Shown here piece by piece: positions 8,472 to 16,942 of a stretch of DNA of 64,000 bases. The notes under the pieces were generated by a model, which saw nothing but the letters and a program-made list of their open reading frames with translations, did no database searches and was not told the origin of the DNA. The stretch lies in NCBI RefSeq assembly GCF_020515625.1, contig NZ_JAIWPJ010000003.1:124001-188000 (forward strand), read 5' to 3'. Position numbers and translations under genes: made by a program. Each line of letters opens with the position of its first letter. The stretch's first letter is position 1. The DNA comes from Natrinema amylolyticum. Its GTDB lineage: Archaea > Halobacteriota > Halobacteria > Halobacteriales > Natrialbaceae.

Positions 8472-9059
8472 ATGAGCGAGCGAACGGCGACTGTCACCCG
8501 GGAGACGGCCGAGACGACGATCGAGTGCACGCTCGAGATAGACGGGAGCGGAACGGCCGCGGTCGACACCGGCATCGGCTTCTTCGATCACATGCTGACG
8601 TCGTTCGCCAAACACGGCCTGTTCGACCTCGAGATCGACTGTGACGGCGATCTCGAGATCGACGACCACCACACGGTCGAGGACGTCGCGATCGTACTCG
8701 GCGAGGCCATCGACGAGGCGCTGGGCGACCGGTCGGGGATCGTCCGCTACGCCGACCGACGGGTCCCGCTGGACGAGGCCGTCGCGGGGACCGTCGTCGA
8801 CGTGAGCGGGCGGCCGCGATTCTATTTCGACGGCAACTTCTCGCAGGCACAGATCGGCGAGTTCACCAGCGACATGGCCCGGCACTTCGGCGAGTCCCTG
8901 GCGATGAACGCCGGACTGACGCTCCACCTCGAGGTCGACGGCGAGAACGCCCACCACGAGGTCGAAGCGCTGTTCAAAGCGCTCGCCCGGAGTCTCGACG
9001 ACGCGACGCGGCTCGACGAGCAACGAGAGGGAACGCCGAGCACGAAAGGCACGCTGTAG
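8472..9059 (+). CDS. hisB: Imidazoleglycerol-phosphate dehydratase HisB
   Basis: 195 residues from the second ATG (8472, [20 protein letters not shown]); an out-of-frame ATG lies at 8461. Family hallmarks are intact: [31 protein letters not shown] and the second metal site [19 protein letters not shown], giving the His and Glu ligands of the di-manganese site. [12 protein letters not shown] is the middle signature. The enzyme dehydrates IGP to imidazole acetol phosphate. The 276-base upstream gap is AT-rich around 8325-8355 and holds divergent promoters. Confidence 0.95.
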   Translation: MSERTATVTRETAETTIECTLEIDGSGTAAVDTGIGFFDHMLTSFAKHGLFDLEIDCDGDLEIDDHHTVEDVAIVLGEAIDEALGDRSGIVRYADRRVPLDEAVAGTVVDVSGRPRFYFDGNFSQAQIGEFTSDMARHFGESLAMNAGLTLHLEVDGENAHHEVEALFKALARSLDDATRLDEQREGTPSTKGTL

Positions 9060-9138
9060 CCGCCGGCCGGCACAGCGCGGCGTCAGAGCGCGATCACGAC
9101 GCGAGACCTGAGAACACGGACGAGGCCGTCTTCACGCG

Positions 9139-9984
9139 TTACGGACGGCGGAGTTCACCCCCTTTTTCGACGAACTCGCCGTCAGCGACCGCGTAGTCGA
9201 CGATCGCCTCGACCTCGCGGCTCTCGAGGTCGTAGGCCCCCGCCGCCAGCTCCTCGACGGCGCTGCGTTGCATGGGAAACTCACGATTGCGGAGGAGTCG
9301 GACGACCTTGTTGTAGGCCGTCGGCGGGCGAGTCGACGACTCCGTCGCGGCGTCACCGTCGCCACTCGATGACTCGGCGTCCGATGTCTGCGTCGGCCGC
9401 TCGGTCGAGTCGTCCGACGTCTGCGTCGACCGATCGGTCGAGTCGTCCGCGGCCGCCGTCACGGGCTCGGTTCCCCCGTCTCCCGTCCCGGCCGCATCTC
9501 CTCCGTCGGTCTCCTCGCTGTCCGCTCGCTCGTTGCGCTCGAAGGTGATCCCCTCTTCCAGTAGCGAGTCGGACGTCGATTCCGACTGCGATCCGGAGTC
9601 GGAGCCGGGATCGGCCTCGGTCTCCTCGTCGTCTCGAGCGGTCGATCGCTCGTCAGGCTCCGCTGACGCATCTGAGACGGTCGCGTTCGGGCTGGTGGTC
9701 CGGCGTCGCTTCTCCGTCGATTCGTCGGCACTGGCGACGACCGCTCCCGATCCGTCGTGTTCGCCGTCGGTCGCGTCACGATCCCGATCTGCGGCGTCGG
9801 GTCCGCGCTCGGCACCGGCACGGGCGAGCAGCGGGTCGATCAGCGTCTCGAGTCGTTCCTTGCAGTCGCGACAGGGGACGACGCGGCGCTGTTCGCTCTC
9901 GGTCGGCTCGAGTTCGGGCGGGACGATCTCGAACGCGCCGATCGCCTCGGCACCACAGAAGTCACAGCTCCGGAGTTCGCGCAT
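9139..9984 (-). CDS. Haloarchaeal zinc-ribbon protein with C-terminal helical domain
   Basis: 281 residues in three parts. Residues 1-45 carry a CxxC...CxxC zinc ribbon (CDFCGAEAIG and PCRDCKERLETLID). Residues 50-215 are low-complexity Ser/Thr/Asp/Glu, with a near-repeat of DRSTQTSDDSTE followed by RPTQTSD. The C-terminal 60 residues (AYNKVVRLLRNREFPMQRSA onward) form a compact helical, winged-helix-like module ending GEFVEKGGELRRP. Such a layout suggests a nucleic-acid or protein-binding factor. I do not recognise a named family. Confidence 0.65.
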   Translation of the reverse strand: MRELRSCDFCGAEAIGAFEIVPPELEPTESEQRRVVPCRDCKERLETLIDPLLARAGAERGPDAADRDRDATDGEHDGSGAVVASADESTEKRRRTTSPNATVSDASAEPDERSTARDDEETEADPGSDSGSQSESTSDSLLEEGITFERNERADSEETDGGDAAGTGDGGTEPVTAAADDSTDRSTQTSDDSTERPTQTSDAESSSGDGDAATESSTRPPTAYNKVVRLLRNREFPMQRSAVEELAAGAYDLESREVEAIVDYAVADGEFVEKGGELRRP

Positions 9985-10133
9985 AGTATCAGCCTACACG
10001 GGGACGGTGAAAAATCATCCGCAGACGACGTTCCGGGCGACCGACCGGTTCCGACCGAGAGCGAATCGACTGCGACGCCGGGCGAGACCGATCACCGGAC
10101 ATTATACCCGAGCGGCCGTACACTCGTCAACGA

Positions 10134-10637
10134 ATGTTCGACGAGATCATGGAGAAGTTCGAGGGGTCGCCGAGCCAGCAGGCGGTGATCCGCTTGCTGC
10201 TCGAGCGAGGGTTCTCCGTCAACGACGACGGCCGAGTCGTCTCCGGCGGGATCGAAATTCCGAACACGGGGATCGCCCGCGAGATCGGCGTCGACCGACG
10301 CGTCGTCGACTCGACGACCGACGTCATCCTCGAGGATCCCGAACTGCGACGGATCTTCCAGAACATCTCGCAGGTGCCGAGCCTGATGGACCTGGCACCG
10401 GTTCTGGATCTGACGGTGCTCTCCGTCGAGGTGACCGACGCCGAACAGGAGGGGATCGTCTCCGAAGTCACCGGCACGCTGGCCGAACACGGCATCTCGA
10501 TCCGCCAGACGATCAGCGAGGACCCCGAGTTCACCGACGAGCCCCGGCTCTACCTGATCACCGACGAGGAGCTCTCGGGGGAGGTAATCACCGCGATCCG
10601 CGACCTCTCGTTCGTCCGGAAGATCGAGATCCAGTGA
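10134..10637 (+). CDS. HTH-ACT amino-acid-metabolism regulator
   Basis: 167 residues. The N-terminal half is a helix-turn-helix (SQQAVIRLLLERGFSV, then IEIPNTGIAREIGVDRRVVD). From about residue 95 there is an ACT domain (LTVLSVEVTDAEQEGIVSEV ... AEHGISIRQTISEDPEF). This matches the archaeal family of predicted regulators of amino-acid metabolism with an ACT domain. ACT modules usually bind an amino acid, so ligand-responsive DNA binding is likely. A TATA box ATTATACC lies at 10100-10107, giving a near-leaderless mRNA. Targets cannot be told from sequence. Confidence 0.82.
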   Translation: MFDEIMEKFEGSPSQQAVIRLLLERGFSVNDDGRVVSGGIEIPNTGIAREIGVDRRVVDSTTDVILEDPELRRIFQNISQVPSLMDLAPVLDLTVLSVEVTDAEQEGIVSEVTGTLAEHGISIRQTISEDPEFTDEPRLYLITDEELSGEVITAIRDLSFVRKIEIQ

Positions 10638-10644
10638 CCGCCGG

Positions 10645-11058
10645 TCAGTCGCCGCTCTCGCTCTCGACGTCGACGGTGTCCGCGAAGTCGTCGAGCACCG
10701 ACTCGAGCGCGCTGGTGAGTTCCTCGAAGCGCTCCATCGACATGTCGTCGGTCGTCACCCAGACGCCGTGGGGGCCGCGAATGACCCGCGAGAGGTAGCC
10801 GTTCTCGAACATGCGGATGGTCGCCTGGTACTCGCCGAGTTGCGTGTTCCGGTAGGCCGACTGCGAGCGAAAGCCCAGTCGCTCGTGTTCGGCGAAGCCG
10901 ATCAGGTCGGCGGTCTGCTCCAGGTCCGACCGGAGGTAGAGTTGCTCGACGTCGTCTTCAGTGAAGTAGGTGATACTGCGTAGTTCGTCTCCGACCGTCG
11001 TCCGACAGACGCTGTGAATCTCGCTCTCGAGTTCGGAATCGATAGTCTCGCCGTCCAT
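10645..11058 (-). CDS. Conserved haloarchaeal protein of unknown function
   Basis: 137 residues starting at ATG 11058 (MDGETIDSELESEIHSVCRT); the reading frame stays open another 18 codons upstream but that part has unlikely composition. Conserved-looking segments are SVCRTTVGDELRSITYFTED, DVEQLYLRSDLEQ, FENGYLSRVIRGPHGVWVTT and a C-terminal helix MERFEELTSALESVLDDFAD. No membrane helix and no known catalytic motif. It converges with the ACT regulator, with only seven bases between stop codons. Confidence 0.65.
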   Translation of the reverse strand: MDGETIDSELESEIHSVCRTTVGDELRSITYFTEDDVEQLYLRSDLEQTADLIGFAEHERLGFRSQSAYRNTQLGEYQATIRMFENGYLSRVIRGPHGVWVTTDDMSMERFEELTSALESVLDDFADTVDVESESGD

Positions 11059-11259
11059 GTGTCCACACAGCGCACGGAGGACCAATAGCGTACGGGTCCC
11101 AGCGAAACGCACCCGCGAATCGAGCCCGCGTCATCGACTCGAAACGGGCGGGACCGACGGTCTCTTTTCGCGGCCCGACGTATCTCCGCTATGACCCGCG
11201 TCGAGACGTCGCATCCGGGGCGACACGTCCAGCGGCGATACGTCCGTCGGCGACACGAG

Positions 11260-11264
11260 GGAGG
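11260..11264 (+). promoter_or_regulatory. Shine-Dalgarno site deciding the GTG start of the next gene
   Basis: GGAGG nine bases before GTG 11274. No ATG is available near the expected N-terminus, so this site decides the start. Confidence 0.65.
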
Positions 11265-11273
11265 GGGGCGGCC

Positions 11274-11891
11274 GTGAGCCGGGCGTATCGCACCGTCGCG
11301 GAGCCGGCCACCGCCGAGTTCGTCGTCCAGGGCTCTGAGTTCATCGGACACGTCCGACCGGTCGAATCCGTCGACGCGGCCGAGGCGTTCGTCGACGCGG
11401 TCCGCGAGGAGTACGCCGACGCGACCCACAACGTTCCCGCCTATCGGGTCCGAACCGGCGACGAGGAGACGGACGGCCACTTCCTCCGAGAGTACTCGAG
11501 CGACGACGGCGAGCCCTCCGGTTCGGCCGGAAAGCCGGCGCTGAACGTCCTCACGCAGCAGGACCTCGAGAACTGTGCGGTCGTCGTGACGCGCTACTAC
11601 GGCGGAACGAACCTCGGCGTCGGCGGCCTCGTCCGAGCCTACTCCCGCGCGGTGAAAGAGGGCGTCGAGGCGGCCGGAATCGTCGAAGAGCGACCGCACG
11701 AACGGGTCGGGATCACCGTCGAGTACGACGACTCCGGAACTGTGCGGTCGATTCTGGAGAGCGAAGGCTACGAGTTCGAGGCCGACTACGAGGCCGCTGT
11801 CAGCTTCGACGTTCGCGTCCCGGTCGCGGAGGGCGACGCGTTGCGGGATCGGGTCCGGAGCGCGACGAGCGGGCGAGCCGACCTCGAGTAA
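11274..11891 (+). CDS. yigZ: IMPACT/YigZ family protein
   Basis: 205 residues beginning at GTG 11274 behind a strong Shine-Dalgarno. The IMPACT N-domain is plain: SEFIGHVRPVESVDAAEAFV, THNVPAYRV, DDGEPSGSAGKPAL, VVVTRYYGGTNLGVGGLVRA and YSRAVKEGVEAAGIVE. The C-terminal ferredoxin-like DUF1949 part follows (VEYDDSGTVRSILESEGYEF). Bacterial YigZ and eukaryotic IMPACT are linked to translation control and Gcn2 inhibition; the archaeal role is unknown. Confidence 0.88.
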   Translation: MSRAYRTVAEPATAEFVVQGSEFIGHVRPVESVDAAEAFVDAVREEYADATHNVPAYRVRTGDEETDGHFLREYSSDDGEPSGSAGKPALNVLTQQDLENCAVVVTRYYGGTNLGVGGLVRAYSRAVKEGVEAAGIVEERPHERVGITVEYDDSGTVRSILESEGYEFEADYEAAVSFDVRVPVAEGDALRDRVRSATSGRADLE

Positions 11892-11914
11892 AACGGACGA
11901 CGGGTTCGAACGTC

Positions 11915-12757
11915 TCAGGAACTGACTGCAACGGTCGATAGGCGTCGTTCGATTTCCGTCCGGGCCGCCTCGAGGTTCGGAAGTTCGTCGCGATCGAAAC
12001 GAACGTCGAACAGCCTCCGATCGAGCACGAGTTCGTCTTCGCGCAACCGAACGTGAGAGATGTCGTCCCATGGAACGAACGATCGGGTATACGGCCGCTG
12101 TTTGAGGAGACCGCTCTCGTAAACGCGGATTTCGGGCATCCTGCCGATCGATCCGACCTGCCATCTCCCCTCAGCGAGACCGCTGCACGCCCAGAGGATC
12201 GCCAGTCCGGTCCAGACGACCGCTCCCGTCCACTCACCGGCGACGGCGCGACCGGCTCCGAAGAAGAGCCAGAGGGAGAGCACGACGGCGTCCAGTTTTG
12301 GGTTGCCCGGCGGGTCCCACTGCCACGTAGCGACGGGATCGTCGGCCGTGATCGTATCCGCGTAGCGGGTCCCTGCCGTCCACCCCAAGACCGAACCCGA
12401 GATGGCGATGGCGATTGCCGACACGAGCGCGACCAGCACGAACGGCGACTCGAGAGAGACCACTAGCGACGCGCCGGCCGCCGCTCCGAACGGGGCAGCC
12501 GGAAGGACGAGCGCCGCTCGGCGACCGCTGGTTCGGCCGATCCGCACTGCCAGTTCGCGGATCCGTCTCGCGAGGACGCCGCCGGCGAGACCGCCCCCCA
12601 GAAATCCGGCGACGGCCGTCCCGAGAACCGTTATCGGGGGCGCGGTCGTGAGCGAAACCGCGGTCGTCACGAGGCCCGCGACGAGAACACCGACGTAGTC
12701 GCCGACCGCGACCTGCACGGTCGTCTCCGATCCATCGACGAGAGGGGTATCAGTCAC
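11915..12757 (-). CDS. Multi-helix membrane protein with C-terminal PH-like domain
   Basis: 280 residues. Four to six hydrophobic helices occupy residues 20-135 and 155-190 (GDYVGVLVAGLVTTAVSL; LVALVSAIAIAISGSVLGW; DAVVLSLWLFFGAGRAVAGE). The C-terminal 85 residues are soluble and beta-rich (PEIRVYESGLLKQRPYTRSF, then WDDISHVRLREDELVLDRRL), the pattern of bacterial PH-like domains that report membrane position. The protein at 18186-18926 has the same plan. TATTTTAAC 27 bases upstream suggests a leaderless mRNA. Function unknown. Confidence 0.68.
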   Translation of the reverse strand: MTDTPLVDGSETTVQVAVGDYVGVLVAGLVTTAVSLTTAPPITVLGTAVAGFLGGGLAGGVLARRIRELAVRIGRTSGRRAALVLPAAPFGAAAGASLVVSLESPFVLVALVSAIAIAISGSVLGWTAGTRYADTITADDPVATWQWDPPGNPKLDAVVLSLWLFFGAGRAVAGEWTGAVVWTGLAILWACSGLAEGRWQVGSIGRMPEIRVYESGLLKQRPYTRSFVPWDDISHVRLREDELVLDRRLFDVRFDRDELPNLEAARTEIERRLSTVAVSS

Positions 12758-12972
12758 GAGTCGATATAGCCCGAGTCGTGTTAAAATAGTAATGGGTGGG
12801 CGGAGCCCGGTCTCGGCTATCGAACGGGTGGAACGGGATACCGCGCTCCCAGTAGATGATCGGTTCGTCTGGACCGAACGACGGAAAATACGGGGGACGG
12901 GAGCCGGGTTCGACTGGAAACGAGGGGGTTGCAGGGACCACCTATACGGGCCGCTCGCTCGTCGACTCCCGT

Positions 12973-13176
12973 ATGGACAGAAACGTCGGCGGCATGGACC
13001 GTATCGCCCGGTTCCTCCTCGCGGCGACCCTACTCCTGGTCGGCTACCGAAACCGGAATCGAACGCTTGGTACGCTGCTGTTCATCGCCGGGAGCGACGT
13101 CCTTGCGACCGCAGCCATCCAGCGGTGCCCGGCGAACGCGTTGCTCGGGATCGATACCTGCGAACCGACGCAGTAG
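12973..13176 (+). CDS. DUF2892-type small membrane protein
   Basis: 67 residues starting MDRNVGGMDRIARFLLAATL. The 'NVGxxDRxxR' opening, a first helix (FLLAATLLLVGYR), a second (LGTLLFIAGSDVLATAAI) and a CPxNxLLGIDTC tail are typical of DUF2892/YgaP-like membrane segments, often linked with rhodanese or sulfur metabolism. TATA CCTATACGG at 12941-12949 is 28 bases upstream, so the 12973 ATG is preferred over an in-frame ATG at 12856. No rhodanese gene is adjacent. Confidence 0.8.
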   Translation: MDRNVGGMDRIARFLLAATLLLVGYRNRNRTLGTLLFIAGSDVLATAAIQRCPANALLGIDTCEPTQ

Positions 13177-13228
13177 CCGCCCCGCGAGGGGAGGGAAGCA
13201 GTGGCATCGGCCGCTCGAGAATGTGAAC

Positions 13229-13603
13229 CTACTCCTCGGGTTCGTACGGCGCGACGTCGTCGACCGACGGCGCACCGATCGCGACGACCGAGACCGATTC
13301 GTCGGCGTCGTCCGGGTTGTACGCTCGGTGCGGAGAGTTCGGTTGTGCCGCGAACATCGACCCCTCCGGGACCTCGAGTTCGCCCTCAGGCGTCTCCACG
13401 TGGAGGGTGCCCGAGAGGACGAGGAACGCCTCCTCCTGAGTATCGTGGACGTGATAGGCCAACGGCAACTGCTCGCCCGGCTCGGCGTCGAACCGATTGA
13501 TCGCGACGTTGTCCATCCCGGCGGCCTCGCTCAGTCGGCGGAGATCGCAGGGTCGTTCATCGACTCGCTCGAGGTCGTTCGGATCGACGACGCTGTACTC
13601 CAT
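13229..13603 (-). CDS. Cupin-domain protein
   Basis: 124 residues from ATG 13603 (MEYSVVDPNDLERVDERPCD); the frame stays open to 13630. Both cupin motifs are present: LAYHVHDTQEEAFLVLSG, with the HxH and Glu metal ligands, and EGSMFAAQPNSPHRAYNPDD, with the last His ligand. One beta-barrel domain only. Single-domain cupins of this kind bind a metal and range from isomerases to oxygenases or sensors, so substrate is unknown. It is 49 bases beyond the upp stop in the opposite direction of reading, in the same orientation as upp. Confidence 0.8.
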   Translation of the reverse strand: MEYSVVDPNDLERVDERPCDLRRLSEAAGMDNVAINRFDAEPGEQLPLAYHVHDTQEEAFLVLSGTLHVETPEGELEVPEGSMFAAQPNSPHRAYNPDDADESVSVVAIGAPSVDDVAPYEPEE

Positions 13604-13679
13604 AGACGTTCGACTCGCGGCGATCCGCAAAAGTCCGTCGGCACCGGTTCACATCGTGACAGCCGGCGTGGGTGAGCGT

Positions 13680-14357
13680 CTACGTCGTCCGGAACGCGCG
13701 GTCGCCGGCGTCGCCGAGGCCGGGCACGATAAAGCCGTCCTCGTCGAGGCGGTCGTCGATCGAGACCGTCAGCAGGTCGGCCTCGTCGAACTCCTCGTTG
13801 ACGCGGAGCAGTCCCTCCGGCGCTGAAACCGCCGAGAGCACGATCAGGTTCTCCGGTTGGACCGCGTTGTCGACGATGTGCTCGAGGACGGTACACATCG
13901 TACTCCCCGTCGCGAGCATCGGATCGGCGATGATGACCGTGTCCTCCTCGTGGATCTCGGGCAGTTTCACGTAGTCGACCGAGATGGGGAACGAGCCGTC
14001 CTCGGCGCGGCCGGCCTCCTCGTCGCGGCTCGCGCTGATGACACCCTGTCGCGCCCGTGGGAAAGCCTTCAGCAGTCCCTCGACGAACGGCGTCGCCGCG
14101 CGCAAGACGTTGATGATGACCACGTCGTCGAGCCCGCGAACGCGCTCGCCCATCGTGGACTCGAGGGGCGTCTCGATTTCGACGTACTCGGTCTCCATGC
14201 GGCCGTCGATGATTTCGTAGCCACAGATCCGGCCGAGTTTGACCAGCCCCTTCCGAAAGCTGACCTGTTCGGTCTCGACGTCGCGCAGGCGCGAGAGCGT
14301 GTCCTTCGCCAGTGCATGCGTAATGAGATAGGCGTTGTCCCGGTCTTCGATCGGCAT
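13680..14357 (-). CDS. upp: Uracil phosphoribosyltransferase
   Basis: 225 residues starting at ATG 14357 ([20 protein letters not shown]). The PRPP loop is [19 protein letters not shown] and the uracil-binding C-terminus [18 protein letters not shown]; both match [15 protein letters not shown] lies in the flexible hood. It converts uracil and PRPP to UMP in pyrimidine salvage. A longer reading to 14387 adds ten residues of low plausibility. The 276-base region to the next gene holds the divergent promoters. Confidence 0.95.
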   Translation of the reverse strand: MPIEDRDNAYLITHALAKDTLSRLRDVETEQVSFRKGLVKLGRICGYEIIDGRMETEYVEIETPLESTMGERVRGLDDVVIINVLRAATPFVEGLLKAFPRARQGVISASRDEEAGRAEDGSFPISVDYVKLPEIHEEDTVIIADPMLATGSTMCTVLEHIVDNAVQPENLIVLSAVSAPEGLLRVNEEFDEADLLTVSIDDRLDEDGFIVPGLGDAGDRAFRTT

Positions 14358-14633
14358 ATCCCTACAGCCGCTCGCCGGGTAGTTCACAGTGTCGATCAGC
14401 GACGGCCCCCGCGTCGGCTCGCGATTCGAACCAGCGGGGAGCTCGCGAAATACAGTCTTGAGATCGCTAACTCGATGTTACCGACACGTGAGATGGAGAG
14501 ACGGATCGAATTCGACCGTCGTCGCGGCGAGGTGAAAACACCGCTTGGCTGTCGGAAACGGTCGTAACAGTGGACCCGGTTTAATCGATCGATCGGCGTA
14601 GCCCTCGACGCCCCACCACGGGCGTGAATTCCA

Positions 14634-15443
14634 ATGAGTCACCAGTACAACCAACAGCCGCGGCAGGGACAGAGCGGACAGCAGCCGACACGGATGTCGG
14701 GCGAGCAGTCGATGAGCGGCGGCCAGCCGATGGGTGGACAACAATCGATGGGCGGTGGCCAGCAGCCGATGAGCGGCCAGCGGATGGGGGGCCACGGGAC
14801 GAGCGGGAGTCGACAGCCGATGGGTGGTGGACAGCAACAGATGAGCGGCGGTCAACAGCCGATGGGCGGCGGCCAACAGGGCGGCTCCCAGCAGATGAGC
14901 GGTCAACAGCCGTCCGGCCAGGGGATGGCCGGACAGGGAACCCAGGGCCGGCAGTCGTTCGAGAACCACCTCACCAACGAACTGCGGATCGCGCTCGAGG
15001 ACTTCACCGAACTGTCTCACATCGCCGACTGGTGTGCGAAGATGTGCGCGTCGGAAGGCCCACAGCTCGCGACGTGTGCGGCGATCTGTCGCGACATCGC
15101 AGAGTTGGCCGAGTTCAACGAGAAGCTGATCGCGCGCGACTCGATGTTCGGCCCGGAGATGGCGGACACGTTCGTCCGGATCGCCGAGGAGAGCCTGCCC
15201 GAACTCCAGCAGTTCCAGCAACACCCCCACGTCGCCGAGACGATTTCGGCGATCGACCGCACGATCGACTCCTGTACGACGCTGCTCGAGATGGTCGGCG
15301 GCCAGGGAGCGGGCGACCAACAGATGGGCGGCCAGCAGATGGGAACACAGCAGCCCGGCGGCCGAATGGGACAGGGGATGACCGGCGGACAACAAATGAG
15401 CGGGCAGCAGATGGGCGGCCAGAGAACGAGCGGGCAGCGGTAG
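14634..15443 (+). CDS. Met/Gly/Gln-repeat protein with central CxxxC helical-bundle domain
   Basis: 269 residues in three parts. Residues 1-108 are a low-complexity tail of repeated MSGGQQPMGGGQQ-like units, almost only M, G, Q, S and a few R/P. Residues 109-222 fold as amphipathic helices (FENHLTNELRIALEDFTELS) with cysteines paired as CAKMC, CAAIC and one DSC; CxxxC on helices recalls DUF326-type four-helix proteins and copper-storage proteins. Residues 223-269 return to MGGQQMG repeats. It is unusually low in acidic residues in the tails for a haloarchaeal protein. A TATA-like GTTTAATC lies near 14580. Function unknown; metal storage or phase separation are guesses. Confidence 0.75.
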   Translation: MSHQYNQQPRQGQSGQQPTRMSGEQSMSGGQPMGGQQSMGGGQQPMSGQRMGGHGTSGSRQPMGGGQQQMSGGQQPMGGGQQGGSQQMSGQQPSGQGMAGQGTQGRQSFENHLTNELRIALEDFTELSHIADWCAKMCASEGPQLATCAAICRDIAELAEFNEKLIARDSMFGPEMADTFVRIAEESLPELQQFQQHPHVAETISAIDRTIDSCTTLLEMVGGQGAGDQQMGGQQMGTQQPGGRMGQGMTGGQQMSGQQMGGQRTSGQR

Positions 15444-15523
15444 TCCGCGCCGACCACCCCCGTCCACGCGGCTGACGGCAGAGAAGTTTATACCTATCCG
15501 CACGCTATCACTCGCCCAGCCGA

Positions 15524-16246
15524 ATGGAAGAGAGCATCTCGGGGTTCAAAGTTCGCGGTGACTGGGGCGACATCGTCGAACACGGCGAGCGCATCACGCG
15601 CGCGCTTCGAGACGTCGACGTTCACGATCCTGACCAGGAGTACGGCGCGCGCTTCGCGAGCGCCTTCGAGGAGTGGGACGAGTGGCGCCCCAAGGCCCAC
15701 GAAACCCTCGATTCCGACGTCAGTGAAAAGACCGCAGACCAGGCCAGCGTCGAAGAAGGCAAGGGCGAGAAAGCGGGCAAAGAGCCCGACGAGGACATCA
15801 AGACCGCCGGCGAGAAACTCTCGGAGTCCTACGAGCAACTCGAGGACGACGACGCCGGAGCGGCGGTCGACAACTGGAAGGAGTCGATCGATTACGTCGC
15901 GCGCGCGGCCGACTCCGCGAGTCGCAAGGCACTGCGCCGCGTCGAAGACACGGTCTACCAGAACGTGATGACCCAGCTCGCGCCCTACTACTTCGACAAC
16001 GAACTCATCAGCGCCAACATCCAGCAGGCCGCGCGCAACGGCGGGAACGGCGAGCAGTTCGTCTTCGAGGTCAACGTCAACGACGACGACCTCAAGGAGA
16101 GCGTCTCCGACCGACTCGCCGATTACGAGGACGAGGTCGACCGCTGGCACGTCGAAGTCGAGAAAGACACCGACGCGGCCGAGGCCATCGAGGGCGCGGA
16201 GCCGCCGCCGGAGCCCGACGACAACTCCAGGTCGACGACGAACTGA
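15524..16246 (+). CDS. Conserved haloarchaeal DUF5828-like protein
   Basis: 240 residues, soluble, very acidic. Start MEESISGFKVRGDWGDIVEH; TATA GTTTATACC at 15485-15493. Residues 65-105 are a charged, Lys/Glu-rich linker (EKTADQASVEEGKGEKAGKE). The second half is helical with SIDYVARAADSASRKALRRV and ends in a Pro/Asp tail. I associate this with a haloarchaeal family called DUF5828 from memory; no activity is known to me and none is visible in the residues. Confidence 0.6.
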   Translation: MEESISGFKVRGDWGDIVEHGERITRALRDVDVHDPDQEYGARFASAFEEWDEWRPKAHETLDSDVSEKTADQASVEEGKGEKAGKEPDEDIKTAGEKLSESYEQLEDDDAGAAVDNWKESIDYVARAADSASRKALRRVEDTVYQNVMTQLAPYYFDNELISANIQQAARNGGNGEQFVFEVNVNDDDLKESVSDRLADYEDEVDRWHVEVEKDTDAAEAIEGAEPPPEPDDNSRSTTN

Positions 16247-16336
16247 GACGACCCGTCGGGTCGCCGTCTCACTCGGTTCCGTAGCGATTCGCTCGAGAAT
16301 AGCTGAAATTATGTGCTGAAATGACAGAGATATCGT

Positions 16337-16768
16337 ATGGAACGCGACGGACGCGCGACCGCGAAATGGCTTCTCGAGCCGGCCGCTAATGGGGCACCGC
16401 TCAGCGTCGGAATACTGGGATGGATCGTCCTCATCAACGGGATCCGAATCGGTATTCGAGGCAGCAGCGGGGAGACCGCGTTCGGGATCTGGCCATCAAT
16501 CGTCTTAGGTGGGGGAACAGTCGCTCTCGGCTGGACGATCATCACCGGCCGACCGATCGGCCTCGCCGGCGGATTCCTCGCCTGGAGTGTCCACATCACC
16601 TCGGGATTTTTCGGAGTTCTCAACGCAGGTACCGTCGAAGGTGATGTCGACCTACTACTGGGTATCGTGGCCGCCGCAACGCTCTGGCTGACCGGACTCT
16701 GGATCCTGTACAGAAACAGGGATTTCTTTCTCGAGCACGTCGCGACCGATTCCGAGCCAATCGAGTAA
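16337..16768 (+). CDS. Four-helix membrane protein, unknown
   Basis: 143 residues. After a short charged start (MERDGRATAKWLLEPAANGA) come four hydrophobic segments (SVGILGWIVLINGIRIGI; GIWPSIVLGGGTVALGWTII; GLAGGFLAWSVHITSGFFGV; LLLGIVAAATLWLTGLWILY) and a polar C-terminus. Third-codon GC is slightly lower than in neighbours. I do not recognise a family. Confidence 0.62.
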   Translation: MERDGRATAKWLLEPAANGAPLSVGILGWIVLINGIRIGIRGSSGETAFGIWPSIVLGGGTVALGWTIITGRPIGLAGGFLAWSVHITSGFFGVLNAGTVEGDVDLLLGIVAAATLWLTGLWILYRNRDFFLEHVATDSEPIE

Positions 16769-16942
16769 TGCGCGCGGGGTTCCGACGCGACGGAAAACGG
16801 ACACGGTGATCGGGCAGGTGCTCGCGGATCATCCCATCGTATTGACTCGAGCGGAACCCGTGCTACTGCCCTCTCCGCTCGTCCCCGCTGGCAGCCGTAG
16901 GTCGGCACACACTTGTAGGGGCCGCTAATATGAGGCGAGTAG

